Assembly (NCBI GenBank): GCA_031286205.1
Contig: JAITUR010000061.1
Span: 1-64,000 of the forward strand
Direction of reading: 5' to 3'
Origin: Treponema sp.
Lineage (GTDB): Bacteria; Spirochaetota; Spirochaetia; Treponematales; Breznakiellaceae
Length of the DNA: 64,000 bases
Of the stretch, positions 26,125-35,627 are shown in pieces. The translations under genes were made by a program, and so were the position numbers. The first letter of the stretch is position 1; each line of letters starts with the position of its first letter. The notes beneath the pieces are model-generated. The model was not told the DNA's origin and did not search any database. It saw only the letters and a list, made by a program, of their open reading frames with translations.

Positions 26125-28020
26125 ATGATAGTATATATGTATATGGCAACAAAACAGGACATAAATACGGCTCTTAATAAAATGATATTATCCGCCTCGG
26201 GCTGGAGGGGGGTATTTGCCGCCAACGGCGATGAAGAGAGCAAAACAGCAGAAATTACCGAGGCTTACGGGATAATTGCCGGGGCAGCGGCATTTGTTTT
26301 TGCAGAGTATTTAAGATCAAAAAACGCTTACGCAAGACCCGAAATACTGCTTGCTGCAGATACCCGTCCTACAGGGCAGGCAGTTATTGATACAGTAATA
26401 CCCGTCTTGCTTTCCGCCGGCTGTGATATTTTATATGCCGGTGTATGCGCCGCGCCGGAAATTATGGCATGGGCACGCAGCGAAAGAAAAACAAGCATGA
26501 TATTTGCCGAAACAGATGATAGTGTTATACCGATAGGCTTTATTTATATTTCTGCTTCGCATAATCCAATTGGCCATAATGGCATAAAATTTGGCCTTGC
26601 AGACGGAGGCGTATTAACAGTCGAGGAAGCCGAAAAACTTATAGATGCTTTCCGTTCGTTTTTAGACAGTGACAGCAATATAGAAAAAATTAAAAATATG
26701 ATTTCAGAAATTCCAGAGGATCAAATACAGGCAGTAAAAGCTGTTTCTGAAATTTCTAAAGTTGATGCATATAAAACATATTATGAATTTTGCACCGGGA
26801 CTGCCTTTGGAGATACCGGATCGTCCGACAGCCTTTCTTTTGTGCTTTCTGTATCTTCTGTAGTAAATAAAAATCTTGGCATTGTCTGCGATTTTAACGG
26901 CAGTGCCAGAACTGTTTCTATAGATAAAGATATTTTTACTTCATTGGGGTTAAAGTTCGATTCTATAAACAACGAGCCGGGAGCTATTGCGCATCGCATT
27001 GTGCCGGAAGGCGAATCCCTTGAACCTTGCAGAATTTTCTTGGAAGAAGCGCACGCTAAAGACCCGTCATTTGTAATTGGCTATGTGCCGGACTGCGACG
27101 GCGACAGGGGTAATCTTGTTATATGGGACAACTCCATTAACAAAGCGCGCGCTCTGGAAGCCCAGGAAGTTTTTGCTCTTGCCTGTGTTTCTGAATTGGC
27201 TTATCAAGTTTGGACAGGAGAAGAAATAAAAAAAGCGGCTGTAGCAGTTAACGATCCAACTTCCATGCGGGTAGATCGTATAGCTCAGGCATTTGGGGTA
27301 GAAGTTTTCCGTGCGGAAGTGGGGGAAGCCAATGTTGTAGGTCTTGCCCGTCGTTTGCGCGAAGAAGGTTACACCGTCCGCATTTTGGGCGAAGGTTCCG
27401 CGGGCGGGAATATTACACATCCTTCTGCGGTTCGCGACCCAATGCACACAGTGCTGGCACTTGTAAAACTGCTTTGCATTAGGGACAGAAGAACAGAGCT
27501 TAGAGAAGAGGGGTCGGAACGGCCGGGGTTATTTGAAATTTGGTGCGAACATTCCGGACAGATGGATAAATACCACGAAGATTTTACTCTTGCAGACATT
27601 ATCGCAAGCCTGCCCCAGTTTATTACTACCGGTGTATATGAAAAGAATGCTGTTTTGTGTATACAAACTGCGGATCATACAGTATTAAAAAATAAGTATC
27701 AAAAAGTTTTTGAGCGGGAATGGGAAAATAAAAAAGACGAACTAAAATCCAAGCTAGGTATCTGTAAGTGGGAGGCAATTGCATATAACGGGCTGGAAGA
27801 AAAGCGCAGTATAAAACAGTTTGGAGAAGCGGGCAAGGGCGGGTTAAAGCTGCTGTTCCTTGACAGTAACAATAAACCTGCCGCCTTTATATGGATGCGC
27901 GGCTCTGCTACAGAACCGGTTTTCCGCATTATGGCAGATGTAGAGGGTACGAATAAAGAAGCGGAACAGTTGTTATTAAATTGGCAGCGTAGTATGATAA
28001 TGGAAGCCGATAAGGAGTAA
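26125..28020 (+). CDS. Phosphoglucomutase/phosphomannomutase-family enzyme
   Basis: 631 aa by the longest ORF; starts at 26137 or 26143 (MATKQD) are equally plausible because none has a Shine-Dalgarno sequence. The alpha-D-phosphohexomutase signatures are present: SASGWRGVF at the N-terminus, the phosphoserine loop YISASHNPIGHNGIKFG, the metal loop PDCDGDRGNLV, and the phosphate-binding C-terminal WMRGSATEPVFRI. It interconverts hexose 1- and 6-phosphates; exact substrate preference cannot be read from sequence. It is longer than typical ~460-580 aa members. The PUR-domain gene follows immediately. Confidence 0.88.
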   Translation: MIVYMYMATKQDINTALNKMILSASGWRGVFAANGDEESKTAEITEAYGIIAGAAAFVFAEYLRSKNAYARPEILLAADTRPTGQAVIDTVIPVLLSAGCDILYAGVCAAPEIMAWARSERKTSMIFAETDDSVIPIGFIYISASHNPIGHNGIKFGLADGGVLTVEEAEKLIDAFRSFLDSDSNIEKIKNMISEIPEDQIQAVKAVSEISKVDAYKTYYEFCTGTAFGDTGSSDSLSFVLSVSSVVNKNLGIVCDFNGSARTVSIDKDIFTSLGLKFDSINNEPGAIAHRIVPEGESLEPCRIFLEEAHAKDPSFVIGYVPDCDGDRGNLVIWDNSINKARALEAQEVFALACVSELAYQVWTGEEIKKAAVAVNDPTSMRVDRIAQAFGVEVFRAEVGEANVVGLARRLREEGYTVRILGEGSAGGNITHPSAVRDPMHTVLALVKLLCIRDRRTELREEGSERPGLFEIWCEHSGQMDKYHEDFTLADIIASLPQFITTGVYEKNAVLCIQTADHTVLKNKYQKVFEREWENKKDELKSKLGICKWEAIAYNGLEEKRSIKQFGEAGKGGLKLLFLDSNNKPAAFIWMRGSATEPVFRIMADVEGTNKEAEQLLLNWQRSMIMEADKE

Positions 28021-28026
28021 TTGTTT

Positions 28027-28467
28027 ATGGGAGTCCGTGGAGAAGTTTTTTCTACAAAGGTAGCTTTACCTAACAGAACATATTTTTTTAATGTTAAAGA
28101 AAACCGCATGGGCGATCTTTATCTTAATATTGTGGAAAGCAAAAACCGCGAAACCGGCGGCTTTGACAGGCAATCCGTTATTTTGTTCGCCGATGATTTA
28201 CAGGAATTTCTAAAAGGCTTTGATGAATCCTTGCGCGTACTGGAAAAATCGGTACGGAACAAGAAAAAAGGCGGCAGCGAAAAGAGGGTTTTGCGCGGCG
28301 ACACAGAAACGCAGAGACCGCAGAGAGAAAACAAAAAAGACGACAGGGGTTTTAGGAAAGACAAAGATTTTAAGAAAGACAGGGATTTTAAAAAAGATAA
28401 AGAATATAAAAAAGACAAGGGCTTTAATAAAGATAAAAAAATTGTGGTTAAGAAACGGAAAAGCTAA
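28027..28467 (+). CDS. PUR-alpha/DUF3276-family nucleic-acid-binding protein (BpuR-like)
   Basis: 146 aa from ATG 28027, which has AAGGAG 9 nt upstream. The N-terminal ~75 residues form one PUR domain: RGEVFSTKVALPNRTYFFNVKE, then LYLNIVESK and a FDRQSVILFADDLQEF ending. In Borrelia the homologue BpuR binds DNA and RNA and controls gene expression; here it is expected to dimerise and bind single-stranded nucleic acid. The C-terminal half is a very basic tail of FKKDKD-type repeats, likely disordered and an extra nucleic-acid contact. Overlaps rnhB tail to tail by 20 bp. Confidence 0.82.
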   Translation: MGVRGEVFSTKVALPNRTYFFNVKENRMGDLYLNIVESKNRETGGFDRQSVILFADDLQEFLKGFDESLRVLEKSVRNKKKGGSEKRVLRGDTETQRPQRENKKDDRGFRKDKDFKKDRDFKKDKEYKKDKGFNKDKKIVVKKRKS

Positions 28468-29050
28468 TTCTTTGAATAGGCGAAGGTCCGTATTTTTTAA
28501 TTAATTCCCTGTGTGCTTTTGTAGGGTATCCTTTATGTTTTTCGTATAGATACTGAGGATACAATTTTGCCATTTCTTCCATGTAGGTATCCCTTGCGGT
28601 TTTGGCTAAAATAGAGGCTGCCATTACTTCCGGAACCTGCATATCCGCTTTTACCAAAGCTGTGCATGGAACAGGAAGGTCAGGCGTTTTATTGCCGTCG
28701 ACAATTACGGATATGCCCGAATCTGGCAATACAATATTTTTATTTGCCGCTTCTTCTATCATTGTAATATAAGCCCGCTTCATTGCCAGTAAGCTTGCCT
28801 GTAAAATATTTATTTTATCGATTTCTTCGTAAGTCGATAATCCAATACCCCAAGCCAATGCATTTTCTTTTATTTCTTTTTCCAACTGCTTGCGTTTTTC
28901 TAAAGATAATTTTTTTGAATCATTTAGCATTTCAAATACAGAATTAAATTTAATTTTAAAATTATCGCCAAGAATTACGGCGCCGGCATAAACATGGCCT
29001 GCCAATGGTCCCCGTCCGGCTTCGTCGATTCCGCAGATAATGGCAGTCAT
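28448..29050 (-). CDS. rnhB: Ribonuclease HII
   Basis: 200 aa. It removes ribonucleotides and RNA primers from DNA. The active-site opening ICGIDEAGRGPLAGHVYAGA carries the first Asp-Glu pair. The LNDSKKLSLEKRKQLE and later VMAASILAKTARDTYM segments are diagnostic and include the other acidic residues. The start overlaps the stop of the upstream phosphoribosyltransferase gene by 4 bp, so they are coupled in a rhomboid-PRT-rnhB unit. Confidence 0.96.
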   Translation of the reverse strand: MTAIICGIDEAGRGPLAGHVYAGAVILGDNFKIKFNSVFEMLNDSKKLSLEKRKQLEKEIKENALAWGIGLSTYEEIDKINILQASLLAMKRAYITMIEEAANKNIVLPDSGISVIVDGNKTPDLPVPCTALVKADMQVPEVMAASILAKTARDTYMEEMAKLYPQYLYEKHKGYPTKAHRELIKKYGPSPIQRISFSVS

Positions 29051-29649
29051 GTTATAATGCTCATTATGTCCTGCAATTCAGGATTATGTTTGCTATAATG
29101 ATCTTCGATCTCTGCCTTTGTAAGCCCGACAAGTTCGTGGCTTAAATAGTGTATCCAAAGGTCTTCGTCGTGGATTGACATTTCGTGTTTGTGGCACCAG
29201 TAATCCGGCTGATACGGCAGTTGAGGCACTTTATCTGTGTAAAATTTATAGTCGTGAACAGCAATTTTTAAGTCGTTTCTGGGAATACCTTTATCTATAA
29301 TAATTTGCGCAAGGTGGTTAATGGTATTGCCGGTATCAAAAATATCGTCTATTAAAAGCACTTTGTCTCCAACCCGAAGGTGCTCCGGCGAATATGTCCA
29401 GCCGTCAACTCTTACCTGTTCTGCCTGTCCTACACCGGTGTATGAACGGGCAACTACTGCGGCATAATAGACAGGGCGTTGACCTTTGCGGATAAATTTA
29501 AAATATTCGCTTATTACATTCCCTGGATACGCTCCGCCGCGCAGAGAAACATAAATTACATCGGGGATAAACCCGTCTGTGTAAATACGATGTGCAAGTT
29601 TAAGGGCATTGTTGCGTACAGTATCGAAATGTAAAAATATCTTTTTCAT
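29047..29649 (-). CDS. Purine-type phosphoribosyltransferase
   Basis: 200 aa from ATG 29649, with GGAGG upstream; the ORF track starts 30 residues too early, inside the rhomboid gene. The PRPP-binding loop is KVLLIDDIFDTGNTINHL (around residues 106-122), with VIYVSLRGGAYPGNVISEY before it. This pattern resembles xanthine/hypoxanthine phosphoribosyltransferases used in purine salvage. Substrate choice among hypoxanthine, guanine and xanthine cannot be settled. Lies 1 bp after rhomboid and overlaps rnhB. Confidence 0.85.
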   Translation of the reverse strand: MKKIFLHFDTVRNNALKLAHRIYTDGFIPDVIYVSLRGGAYPGNVISEYFKFIRKGQRPVYYAAVVARSYTGVGQAEQVRVDGWTYSPEHLRVGDKVLLIDDIFDTGNTINHLAQIIIDKGIPRNDLKIAVHDYKFYTDKVPQLPYQPDYWCHKHEMSIHDEDLWIHYLSHELVGLTKAEIEDHYSKHNPELQDIMSIIT

Positions 29650-29650
29650 G

Positions 29651-30217
29651 TTAAACGCGCCTCCTTTCCGGACGGAAAAATCCAAAAAAACTTCCGCACA
29701 AGCCGCCAATGATATGCGCAAATTGGGAAATATTATCATTATTAAAAAATTGTAAAACCTGTCCGCCCATGTATAAAATTAAAACAAGTATAAATGTCAG
29801 GGGAACTTCTCCTTTGGAAAAATTTGTAAAAGATGACAGAAGAATCATCATAAATACAATACCGGATGCTCCCAGAAGAAAGGTGGAAAAAAGAAGCACA
29901 TTTAATATTCCCGTAACTAAAGCGGTAATAATAATCATTATAAGCAGCTTTGTAGAACCGTAATTTTCTTCCAGCATGGGGCCAATAAGTAAAATTATTG
30001 TTAAATTTCCGGCAAGATGTGACCAGCTTGCATGGCCAATGGCATGGGTAAACAGCGTAATCCAGTTTTTGATACTGGCAGGATTAAAATGATCTTTTCC
30101 CGGAACCGCAAATAAAAAAAAGTTAAGATTAATTATTAATGTTTCGGATAAAAGCATTACAAGGGCGCAAATTAATGTAAAGGTAAGCACTGTAGGTGCA
30201 TTGTATCGAACTTTCAT
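29651..30217 (-). CDS. Rhomboid-family intramembrane serine protease
   Basis: 188 aa with six predicted transmembrane helices. The catalytic serine is in LGASGIVFMMILL and the histidine in QFAHIIGGLCGSFFGF. The loop motif HAIGHASWSHLAGNLTIILLIG matches the rhomboid HxxxN oxyanion region. It cleaves membrane proteins within the bilayer; the substrate is unknown. There is no clear Shine-Dalgarno sequence, and TAAAAT lies 6 nt before the ATG. It lies 9 bp after the exonuclease III gene. Confidence 0.9.
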   Translation of the reverse strand: MKVRYNAPTVLTFTLICALVMLLSETLIINLNFFLFAVPGKDHFNPASIKNWITLFTHAIGHASWSHLAGNLTIILLIGPMLEENYGSTKLLIMIIITALVTGILNVLLFSTFLLGASGIVFMMILLSSFTNFSKGEVPLTFILVLILYMGGQVLQFFNNDNISQFAHIIGGLCGSFFGFFRPERRRV

Positions 30218-30226
30218 ACAATTATT

Positions 30227-31006
30227 TTATACGATATTAAGCTCGATTTCTACAGGGCAGTGATCCGAGCCTGTTATTTCAGGCCTGATAATCGAAGATT
30301 TTACCGACGGCAAAAACCCCTTGTCCACACAATGATAATCTATTCTCCAGCCGATATTTTTTGCCCGAGCCTGTCCCATATACGACCACCATGTATAGTG
30401 TTCGGGTTCGTTTGGATGAAAATGACGGAAGGTATCAATATGACCGGCTTTAATAAATTTGTCCATCCATGCCCGTTCTTCCGGCAGGTAACCTGCGCTT
30501 TTTTCGTTGGCTTTTGGGCGGGCAAGGTCTATGGGGGTATGGGCAATATTGTAGTCGCCCGAAAGTATAAAATGGCTGCCATTTTTTACCAGAGTATTGC
30601 AAAGATTAAGTATTTCGCCGCAAAACGCAAGTTTGTAACCTAATCGTTTTCCTTCGTCTTGGGAATTGGGAAAATATGCAGCAATTACCGTAAAATTGAT
30701 ACCGTTAATGCAGTAGTCTGCCGCTAAAACACGCCCTTCGTTGTCAAATTCCGGGTTTCCCAGAAAGCGTATATTCTGCGGCTGTTTTTTGCTGTAAATA
30801 GCAACCCCAGAATACCCCCTTTTTTTTGCGCTTGCCCAAAAAGTAGAGTAGCCTGCAGGATTTAACAGCCCTGCTGACAGTTGTCCCGGTTCTGCCTTTG
30901 TTTCGTTCAGACAGAGAATATCGGGGCTGGTTTTTGCAAGCCAATCTGTAAACCCTTTTTTCTCTATTGCCCGAATACCGTTTACATTCCACGAAATAAT
31001 ACGCAT
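30227..31006 (-). CDS. xth: Exodeoxyribonuclease III (AP endonuclease family)
   Basis: 259 aa from ATG 31006. The EEP-fold motifs are complete: MRIISWNVNGIRA, DILCLNETKAEPGQL, SGDYNIAHTPIDLARP, and the closing RIDYHCVD with ITGSDHCPVEIEL. It repairs abasic sites and trims 3' ends of DNA. TTGCTT-N16-TATAAT lies upstream with the -10 ending 5 nt before the ATG, and there is no Shine-Dalgarno sequence, so the transcript is probably leaderless. It heads a run with rhomboid, PRT and rnhB. Confidence 0.94.
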   Translation of the reverse strand: MRIISWNVNGIRAIEKKGFTDWLAKTSPDILCLNETKAEPGQLSAGLLNPAGYSTFWASAKKRGYSGVAIYSKKQPQNIRFLGNPEFDNEGRVLAADYCINGINFTVIAAYFPNSQDEGKRLGYKLAFCGEILNLCNTLVKNGSHFILSGDYNIAHTPIDLARPKANEKSAGYLPEERAWMDKFIKAGHIDTFRHFHPNEPEHYTWWSYMGQARAKNIGWRIDYHCVDKGFLPSVKSSIIRPEITGSDHCPVEIELNIV

Positions 31007-31048
31007 GACCAATTATACGATATTATGATAAAAAAGCAAGGAAATCAT

Positions 31049-31077
31049 TTGACAAAACCTGTAAAATGTGCTATTAT
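31049..31077 (+). promoter_or_regulatory. Sigma-70-type promoter of the response regulator gene
   Basis: TTGACA at 31049 and TATTAT at 31072 with a 17-bp spacer, 39 bp before the ATG at 31117. It is divergent from the xth promoter. Confidence 0.85.
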
Positions 31078-31116
31078 ATTAGACAAGCTGTGTTTTTTGC
31101 TTAAAGAGGAGATAAC

Positions 31117-31503
31117 ATGTCAGAAAAGAAAAAAATACTCTTTGTTGACGATGATGCAATTCAGCATGCTATTGCGGAAAATATGCTTAAAGACGATTAT
31201 GAGGTTTTTAAGGCAAAATCCGGAAGCGAGGCTTTGCAGTATTTGTATAGTAATGAATTTATCCCTAACTTAATTTTGCTGGATATTATGATGCCGGACA
31301 TGGACGGCTGGGAAGTATTTAACAGAATTAGAGGTATTAGTCTGCTTAAAAAAGTCCCCATAGCGTTTATAACCGCTTTAACGGAATCTTCGGACGAAAA
31401 ACGCGCATTCGAAATAGGGGCGGACGACTATATCAGGAAACCCTACGAAAAAGAAGATTTGTTAAACAGAATTAAAATAGTTTTAGATAAAGCTTCGGAA
31501 TAA
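31117..31503 (+). CDS. CheY-like single-domain response regulator
   Basis: 128 aa consisting only of a receiver domain. The acidic pocket is ILFVDDDAIQ, the phospho-acceptor aspartate is in LILLDIMMPDMDGW, followed by the conserved Thr in FITALTE and the Lys in YIRKPYEKEDL. There is no output domain, so it acts by protein contact or phosphotransfer. No histidine kinase is nearby. AAGAGGAG precedes the ATG, and it has its own consensus promoter. It ends 2 bp from the convergent MATE gene. Confidence 0.93.
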   Translation: MSEKKKILFVDDDAIQHAIAENMLKDDYEVFKAKSGSEALQYLYSNEFIPNLILLDIMMPDMDGWEVFNRIRGISLLKKVPIAFITALTESSDEKRAFEIGADDYIRKPYEKEDLLNRIKIVLDKASE

Positions 31504-31505
31504 TA

Positions 31506-32903
31506 TTAAATTACCCGTTTACTCATCCATTTTCCGCTTATCCAGCGCGAAGAAAAGAAAATTCCCCGGAATATAAAGTCGGCTCCCATTGCAAGCGAAA
31601 CTGCCATAGGCCCAAGCCCCAGCGGGAATGCCATAAGATATGCCGAACATACCCTGATAAGCCACATTGATACTGCCGTAACCACCATTACATAGCGGGC
31701 ATCGCCTGCGGCTTTTAAGGCGTTTGGAAGTACAAAGGATGTACACCAGAATAAGGTGGATGTTACAAGGTGGATTTGCAGGAATATTCTGCAAAAAGCT
31801 ACAGCTTCGCTGGAAAGTTTAAAAATACCCATTATTGGGTTCATAAAAATAAATATATTAATATTGATAACCAAATATGTTGCATAAGCCAAAAGCATTA
31901 CTTTTTTTGTGTGTCTTTTTGCTCCCGCATAATCCTGCGCTCCTATACATTGCCCTGCTACAACTAAAAGTCCCATGCCATACCCCGAACCCGGCATAAA
32001 AGCAAGCGAATTAATTGTTGCTGCTACAGCATTGGCGGCAATGGCGGCTGTTCCAAAAGCGGTAAAAATTCTTGTTACCAATATTTTGCCAATCTGAAAC
32101 ATGGAAGTTTCCAGCCCGCTTGGTATTCCGATATTTAGAATACGCTTTATCATGGCTGTTTCCGGTTTAACTTTTAATATTCCTTTTAAGTGTATTATTC
32201 TTTCCGTATTTTTTGTTAAAAGATACATTAGTATAAAAGCCGAAACTGCTTTGCCAATAACTGTAGCAAGCGCGGCTCCGGCAACTCCCCAGTTAAAGCC
32301 GTAAATAAACAGCGCGTTTCCCCCTATGTTAATTATGTTTACAAGTATTGTAACACGCATGGGGTTTTTGGAATCTCCCATGCTTCTGAATAAGGCGGCG
32401 CAGGAAGTGTATATTGCCAAAAATGGATACGATATAGCTCTTACAAAAAAATAAGTCTGAGCCGCCTGCATTACATCTTCTGCAATATTACCGTAAATTA
32501 ATCTAAGAATGGGACCGCATAATGCCATTGTTAATGCCATAAGTATAAGAGAAATAAATACGCTTATGTAAACAAGCTGGCGGGCGGAACAGCGGGCGTT
32601 GTTTCCGTCTTTGCGTCCAATGTATTGGGCTGCTACAACAGCGCCGCCTGTTGCCAGCGCGTTAAAAGCCGTTATAAATAAAAAATTAACATGATCCACA
32701 AGGGAGACACCGGACATGGCGTGTTCGCCTACCGAGCTGACCATAATCATATCTGCCATTCCCATTGCTACAACTAAAAGCTGCTCGACAATAAGCGGCC
32801 AAAATAAGGCGAATAACTGCCTGTTGTTCCAGTCAGGTGGCGTAACTGTTACCGGTACTTCAGGATTTATGGGTACTGCTGTTGTAATTATATTCGGCTT
32901 CAA
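31506..32903 (-). CDS. MATE-family multidrug/cation exporter
   Basis: 465 aa with about twelve membrane segments in two related halves. Features of MATE transporters include RQLFALFWPLIVEQLLVV at the N-terminus, GAVVAAQYIGRKDG in the first half and VVAGQCIGAQDYAGAK at the matching position of the second half. These export drugs or metabolites in exchange for Na+ or H+; the substrate is unknown. The start overlaps the upstream hydrolase stop by 4 bp, indicating an operon of cls, hydrolase and exporter. Confidence 0.93.
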   Translation of the reverse strand: MKPNIITTAVPINPEVPVTVTPPDWNNRQLFALFWPLIVEQLLVVAMGMADMIMVSSVGEHAMSGVSLVDHVNFLFITAFNALATGGAVVAAQYIGRKDGNNARCSARQLVYISVFISLILMALTMALCGPILRLIYGNIAEDVMQAAQTYFFVRAISYPFLAIYTSCAALFRSMGDSKNPMRVTILVNIINIGGNALFIYGFNWGVAGAALATVIGKAVSAFILMYLLTKNTERIIHLKGILKVKPETAMIKRILNIGIPSGLETSMFQIGKILVTRIFTAFGTAAIAANAVAATINSLAFMPGSGYGMGLLVVAGQCIGAQDYAGAKRHTKKVMLLAYATYLVININIFIFMNPIMGIFKLSSEAVAFCRIFLQIHLVTSTLFWCTSFVLPNALKAAGDARYVMVVTAVSMWLIRVCSAYLMAFPLGLGPMAVSLAMGADFIFRGIFFSSRWISGKWMSKRVI

Positions 32904-34018
32904 TTTGGTTCCTTGTGTAATAAAGTATTTATGTTGTTTCTGGCAGAACGGAAAAGCCCCGCAATTGTTTTTAATGTCAGTACCCTGGTGGATTCATCTA
33001 TATTACCCAGAGATTTTAATATTCTTCCCAAAGATAAAGGCCACGAGCTTTCCATTTCGTGAACAGATTTTACTTCCGACGAACGCAGAATTCTATAAAC
33101 TCCTTCTATAAACTGTTCGCGTTTTTCGTTATCCAATTTACCAACCCATTCCCGGATAGTTTTATCGACATAGCGGCTTTTAAGATTAACTTTCTCTGCA
33201 CGAACAATATCGTTATGTGTAACTTCCCACGAAAAAAGAAAATGCTGCATAAGACCGGTCTGAGAACTTTTTACGACATTAAAACGGCAGCCTTGTTCCA
33301 GCATCATTCCTATAATAGATGCCTGCGGAATATAGCAATATATTTTATCTTTTATTTTTGTGTAGCTGTCACTTTTAATTACAGATTCGTGGAAGCCCGG
33401 CGCGTCATAGCTGTGTACTCCGGTTATTCGTCTTTGCATTTTTTTGCCGCAAAAAGAGGCTGCATAAACTGCAAGGTTTCCGCCTTTTGAATGTCCGCAA
33501 ATATGCAAGCTCCTTTTTAAGGGAGGAAACATTTTTACAAGGTATTTTACCGCTTCTTGCTGCGAGGGGACAACTTCCTTAAAAGCCATGTTAAAATTTT
33601 CTTTCCAGCCGACAAACGAAGAATCTGTTCCGCGGAAAGATATAATGCAGTCGCCGTGCCCTGTGTATATGCAAAGAGCGGAAAATTGTATTTCTCTTTC
33701 AGTATCGATATGATTAACATATCCAAGAAGGCGGCAGTTTCCAAAACGGTTTGAATTTATAAGGGCATTTATAAAATCCGGATCTTCCTTAAAACCCAAA
33801 ACCGGACCAAAGCCTGCTTCTGTTGTGTGGAGTTTTTCCAATATAATTTCCAAAGCCGACTGCAGGCTGATTTCTTCTTTTTCTTCGGGCGAGGGAACTA
33901 TGCCGTCAAAAGGGAGGTAAGAAAGCTGCGAAAATATTAGAAAATCCACAGGATTAAGGGGGGATTTTTTACAATCCAGATCCCCCCGCCATGTGATATA
34001 GTCAAAAAGATTTGCCAT
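32900..34018 (-). CDS. DUF2974/Mbeg1-like alpha/beta hydrolase
   Basis: 372 aa. The nucleophile elbow is HICGHSKGGNLAVYAA (serine in GHSKG), the oxyanion-side strand is CIISFRGTDSSFVGWKENF, and VHSYDAPGFHES likely carries the acidic residue. This is the lipase-like fold of the DUF2974 family, which is widespread in Firmicutes and treponemes and poorly characterised. No signal peptide is seen, so it is probably cytoplasmic. It lies between cardiolipin synthase and a MATE exporter, which is compatible with a lipid or ester substrate but does not prove it. Confidence 0.82.
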   Translation of the reverse strand: MANLFDYITWRGDLDCKKSPLNPVDFLIFSQLSYLPFDGIVPSPEEKEEISLQSALEIILEKLHTTEAGFGPVLGFKEDPDFINALINSNRFGNCRLLGYVNHIDTEREIQFSALCIYTGHGDCIISFRGTDSSFVGWKENFNMAFKEVVPSQQEAVKYLVKMFPPLKRSLHICGHSKGGNLAVYAASFCGKKMQRRITGVHSYDAPGFHESVIKSDSYTKIKDKIYCYIPQASIIGMMLEQGCRFNVVKSSQTGLMQHFLFSWEVTHNDIVRAEKVNLKSRYVDKTIREWVGKLDNEKREQFIEGVYRILRSSEVKSVHEMESSWPLSLGRILKSLGNIDESTRVLTLKTIAGLFRSARNNINTLLHKEPN

Positions 34019-34027
34019 ATTAATATA

Positions 34028-35590
34028 CTACAATAATGGCGCAATAATACGCAACACATCCTGGACGATTCTTTGGGCGGCGTTTCTGGCGCAATCTTTA
34101 ATTGTCATCTCCTGGCAGATTGGAATGGTGCGGATAAAATCATCTTTAATTGCTGTAATTTCGTCGCTTGCATAGATTAATACGCCGCATTCGAAGTGCA
34201 GGTAAAGACTGCGGAAATCCAGGTTTGTAGTGCCGACTGTGGCTATTTTATCGTCGGAAACAAATGTTTTACCATGATTAAAACCGGAAGAATATTCGTA
34301 AACCTTTACCCCTGCCTGTATAAGCCTGCGGTAATAAGAACGCGATGTTATTGCGACAATTTTTTTGTCCCAGCGGTGCGGGGTAATAATACGAACATCG
34401 ACGCCGCTTTTGGCGGCAAGAGTCAGGGCGGATAAAAGGTTGTCATCAACAATTAAATAAGGCGTATTAATATATACATAATCTTTTGCCTGATTAATTA
34501 TTTGAATATAAACATGCTCCCCGACATTTTCTTTATCTATAGGGCTGTCTGCATAAGGCTGGACAAACCCCCAGGCTTTTGTGCCGGGCAGTGCGTCTTT
34601 CTGTTTTGAAGGATAATAAGAAGCATAACCTTCTGTTTCTTCGTTATTGTCATGATTGCCAAGATTCCACATTTGTAAAAAGATTAAGGTAAGCGACCAT
34701 GCGGCATCGCCCTCTATCATTATTGCGGCATCTTTCCAGTGCCCAAACCTTTCTACTACATTGATATATTCGTCCGCAAGATTTAGCCCGCCTGTAAATG
34801 CCACTCTTCCATCTATGGAAATTATTTTTCTATGGTCGCGGTTATTTTGCAATGAAGAAACAATCGGTTTAAACGGGTTAAATACAAAAGTTTTTATACC
34901 TTTTTTCTTTAATTCTTCCCTAAAATCCTGAGGCAATGTGTAAAAGCAGCCAAGATCGTCGTACATAATTCTTACATCCAGACCGTTTGCAGCTTTCATT
35001 TCCAGAATTTTTAATATGGAGTTAAGCATCATTCCTTCTTTTAAAATAAAAAATTCCAAAAAAATATATTTTTGCGCCTTCTTTAATTCTTCCAATACCC
35101 TGTAAAAAAAAGCTTCTCCGGATGGCAGGTATTCCTGTCTTGTATTTGTGTAAATGGGAAATCCCGCGTATTCCTGAAGATATTGCGCGTTAATTTTGTA
35201 TTCAGGATGAGCCACTTTAAATTCTTCCAGACGGTTGCCGGGAAGATAAAAAGCAGTGTGCGAATTTGCCATGTTAACATCCAGCGCCATTCTTAATTTT
35301 TTAGGGCTGGAAATAATATTTAATAATATATAAAGGATGCCGCCAAAAATTGGCACAAGCATTATAATAAAAATCCATATTAGTTTGTATCCGGCTTTTT
35401 CTTGTTTGTTTATTACATAAATACATACAATGACGCTTAAGACGGGCAGAATCCAGTAGATAAATTTAAGGTACATTCTGGTACCAATAATAAGGAAGAT
35501 GGTAAGCGCAATTTGGGTAAGCAGGGCAAGTATAATTAAAGCCCTTCTTCTGTAGACCAATTTAAATTTTTTCTGCTGCTTCATCCTCAT
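34028..35590 (-). CDS. cls: Cardiolipin synthase (phospholipase D family)
   Basis: 520 aa. Two N-terminal membrane helices (~residues 14-90) precede two PLD domains. The HKD motifs are NNRDHRKIISIDGRVAFTGG and FNHGKTFVSDDKIATVGTTN. It condenses phosphatidylglycerol to cardiolipin at the inner membrane. There is no Shine-Dalgarno sequence; an extended -10 (TGTTATATT) ends 6 nt before the ATG, so the mRNA may be leaderless. It is the first of three genes with the hydrolase and the MATE exporter. Confidence 0.93.
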   Translation of the reverse strand: MRMKQQKKFKLVYRRRALIILALLTQIALTIFLIIGTRMYLKFIYWILPVLSVIVCIYVINKQEKAGYKLIWIFIIMLVPIFGGILYILLNIISSPKKLRMALDVNMANSHTAFYLPGNRLEEFKVAHPEYKINAQYLQEYAGFPIYTNTRQEYLPSGEAFFYRVLEELKKAQKYIFLEFFILKEGMMLNSILKILEMKAANGLDVRIMYDDLGCFYTLPQDFREELKKKGIKTFVFNPFKPIVSSLQNNRDHRKIISIDGRVAFTGGLNLADEYINVVERFGHWKDAAIMIEGDAAWSLTLIFLQMWNLGNHDNNEETEGYASYYPSKQKDALPGTKAWGFVQPYADSPIDKENVGEHVYIQIINQAKDYVYINTPYLIVDDNLLSALTLAAKSGVDVRIITPHRWDKKIVAITSRSYYRRLIQAGVKVYEYSSGFNHGKTFVSDDKIATVGTTNLDFRSLYLHFECGVLIYASDEITAIKDDFIRTIPICQEMTIKDCARNAAQRIVQDVLRIIAPLL

Positions 35591-35627
35591 TTATTAAATA
35601 TAACACATATCGTATAAAAAGTGTTGT

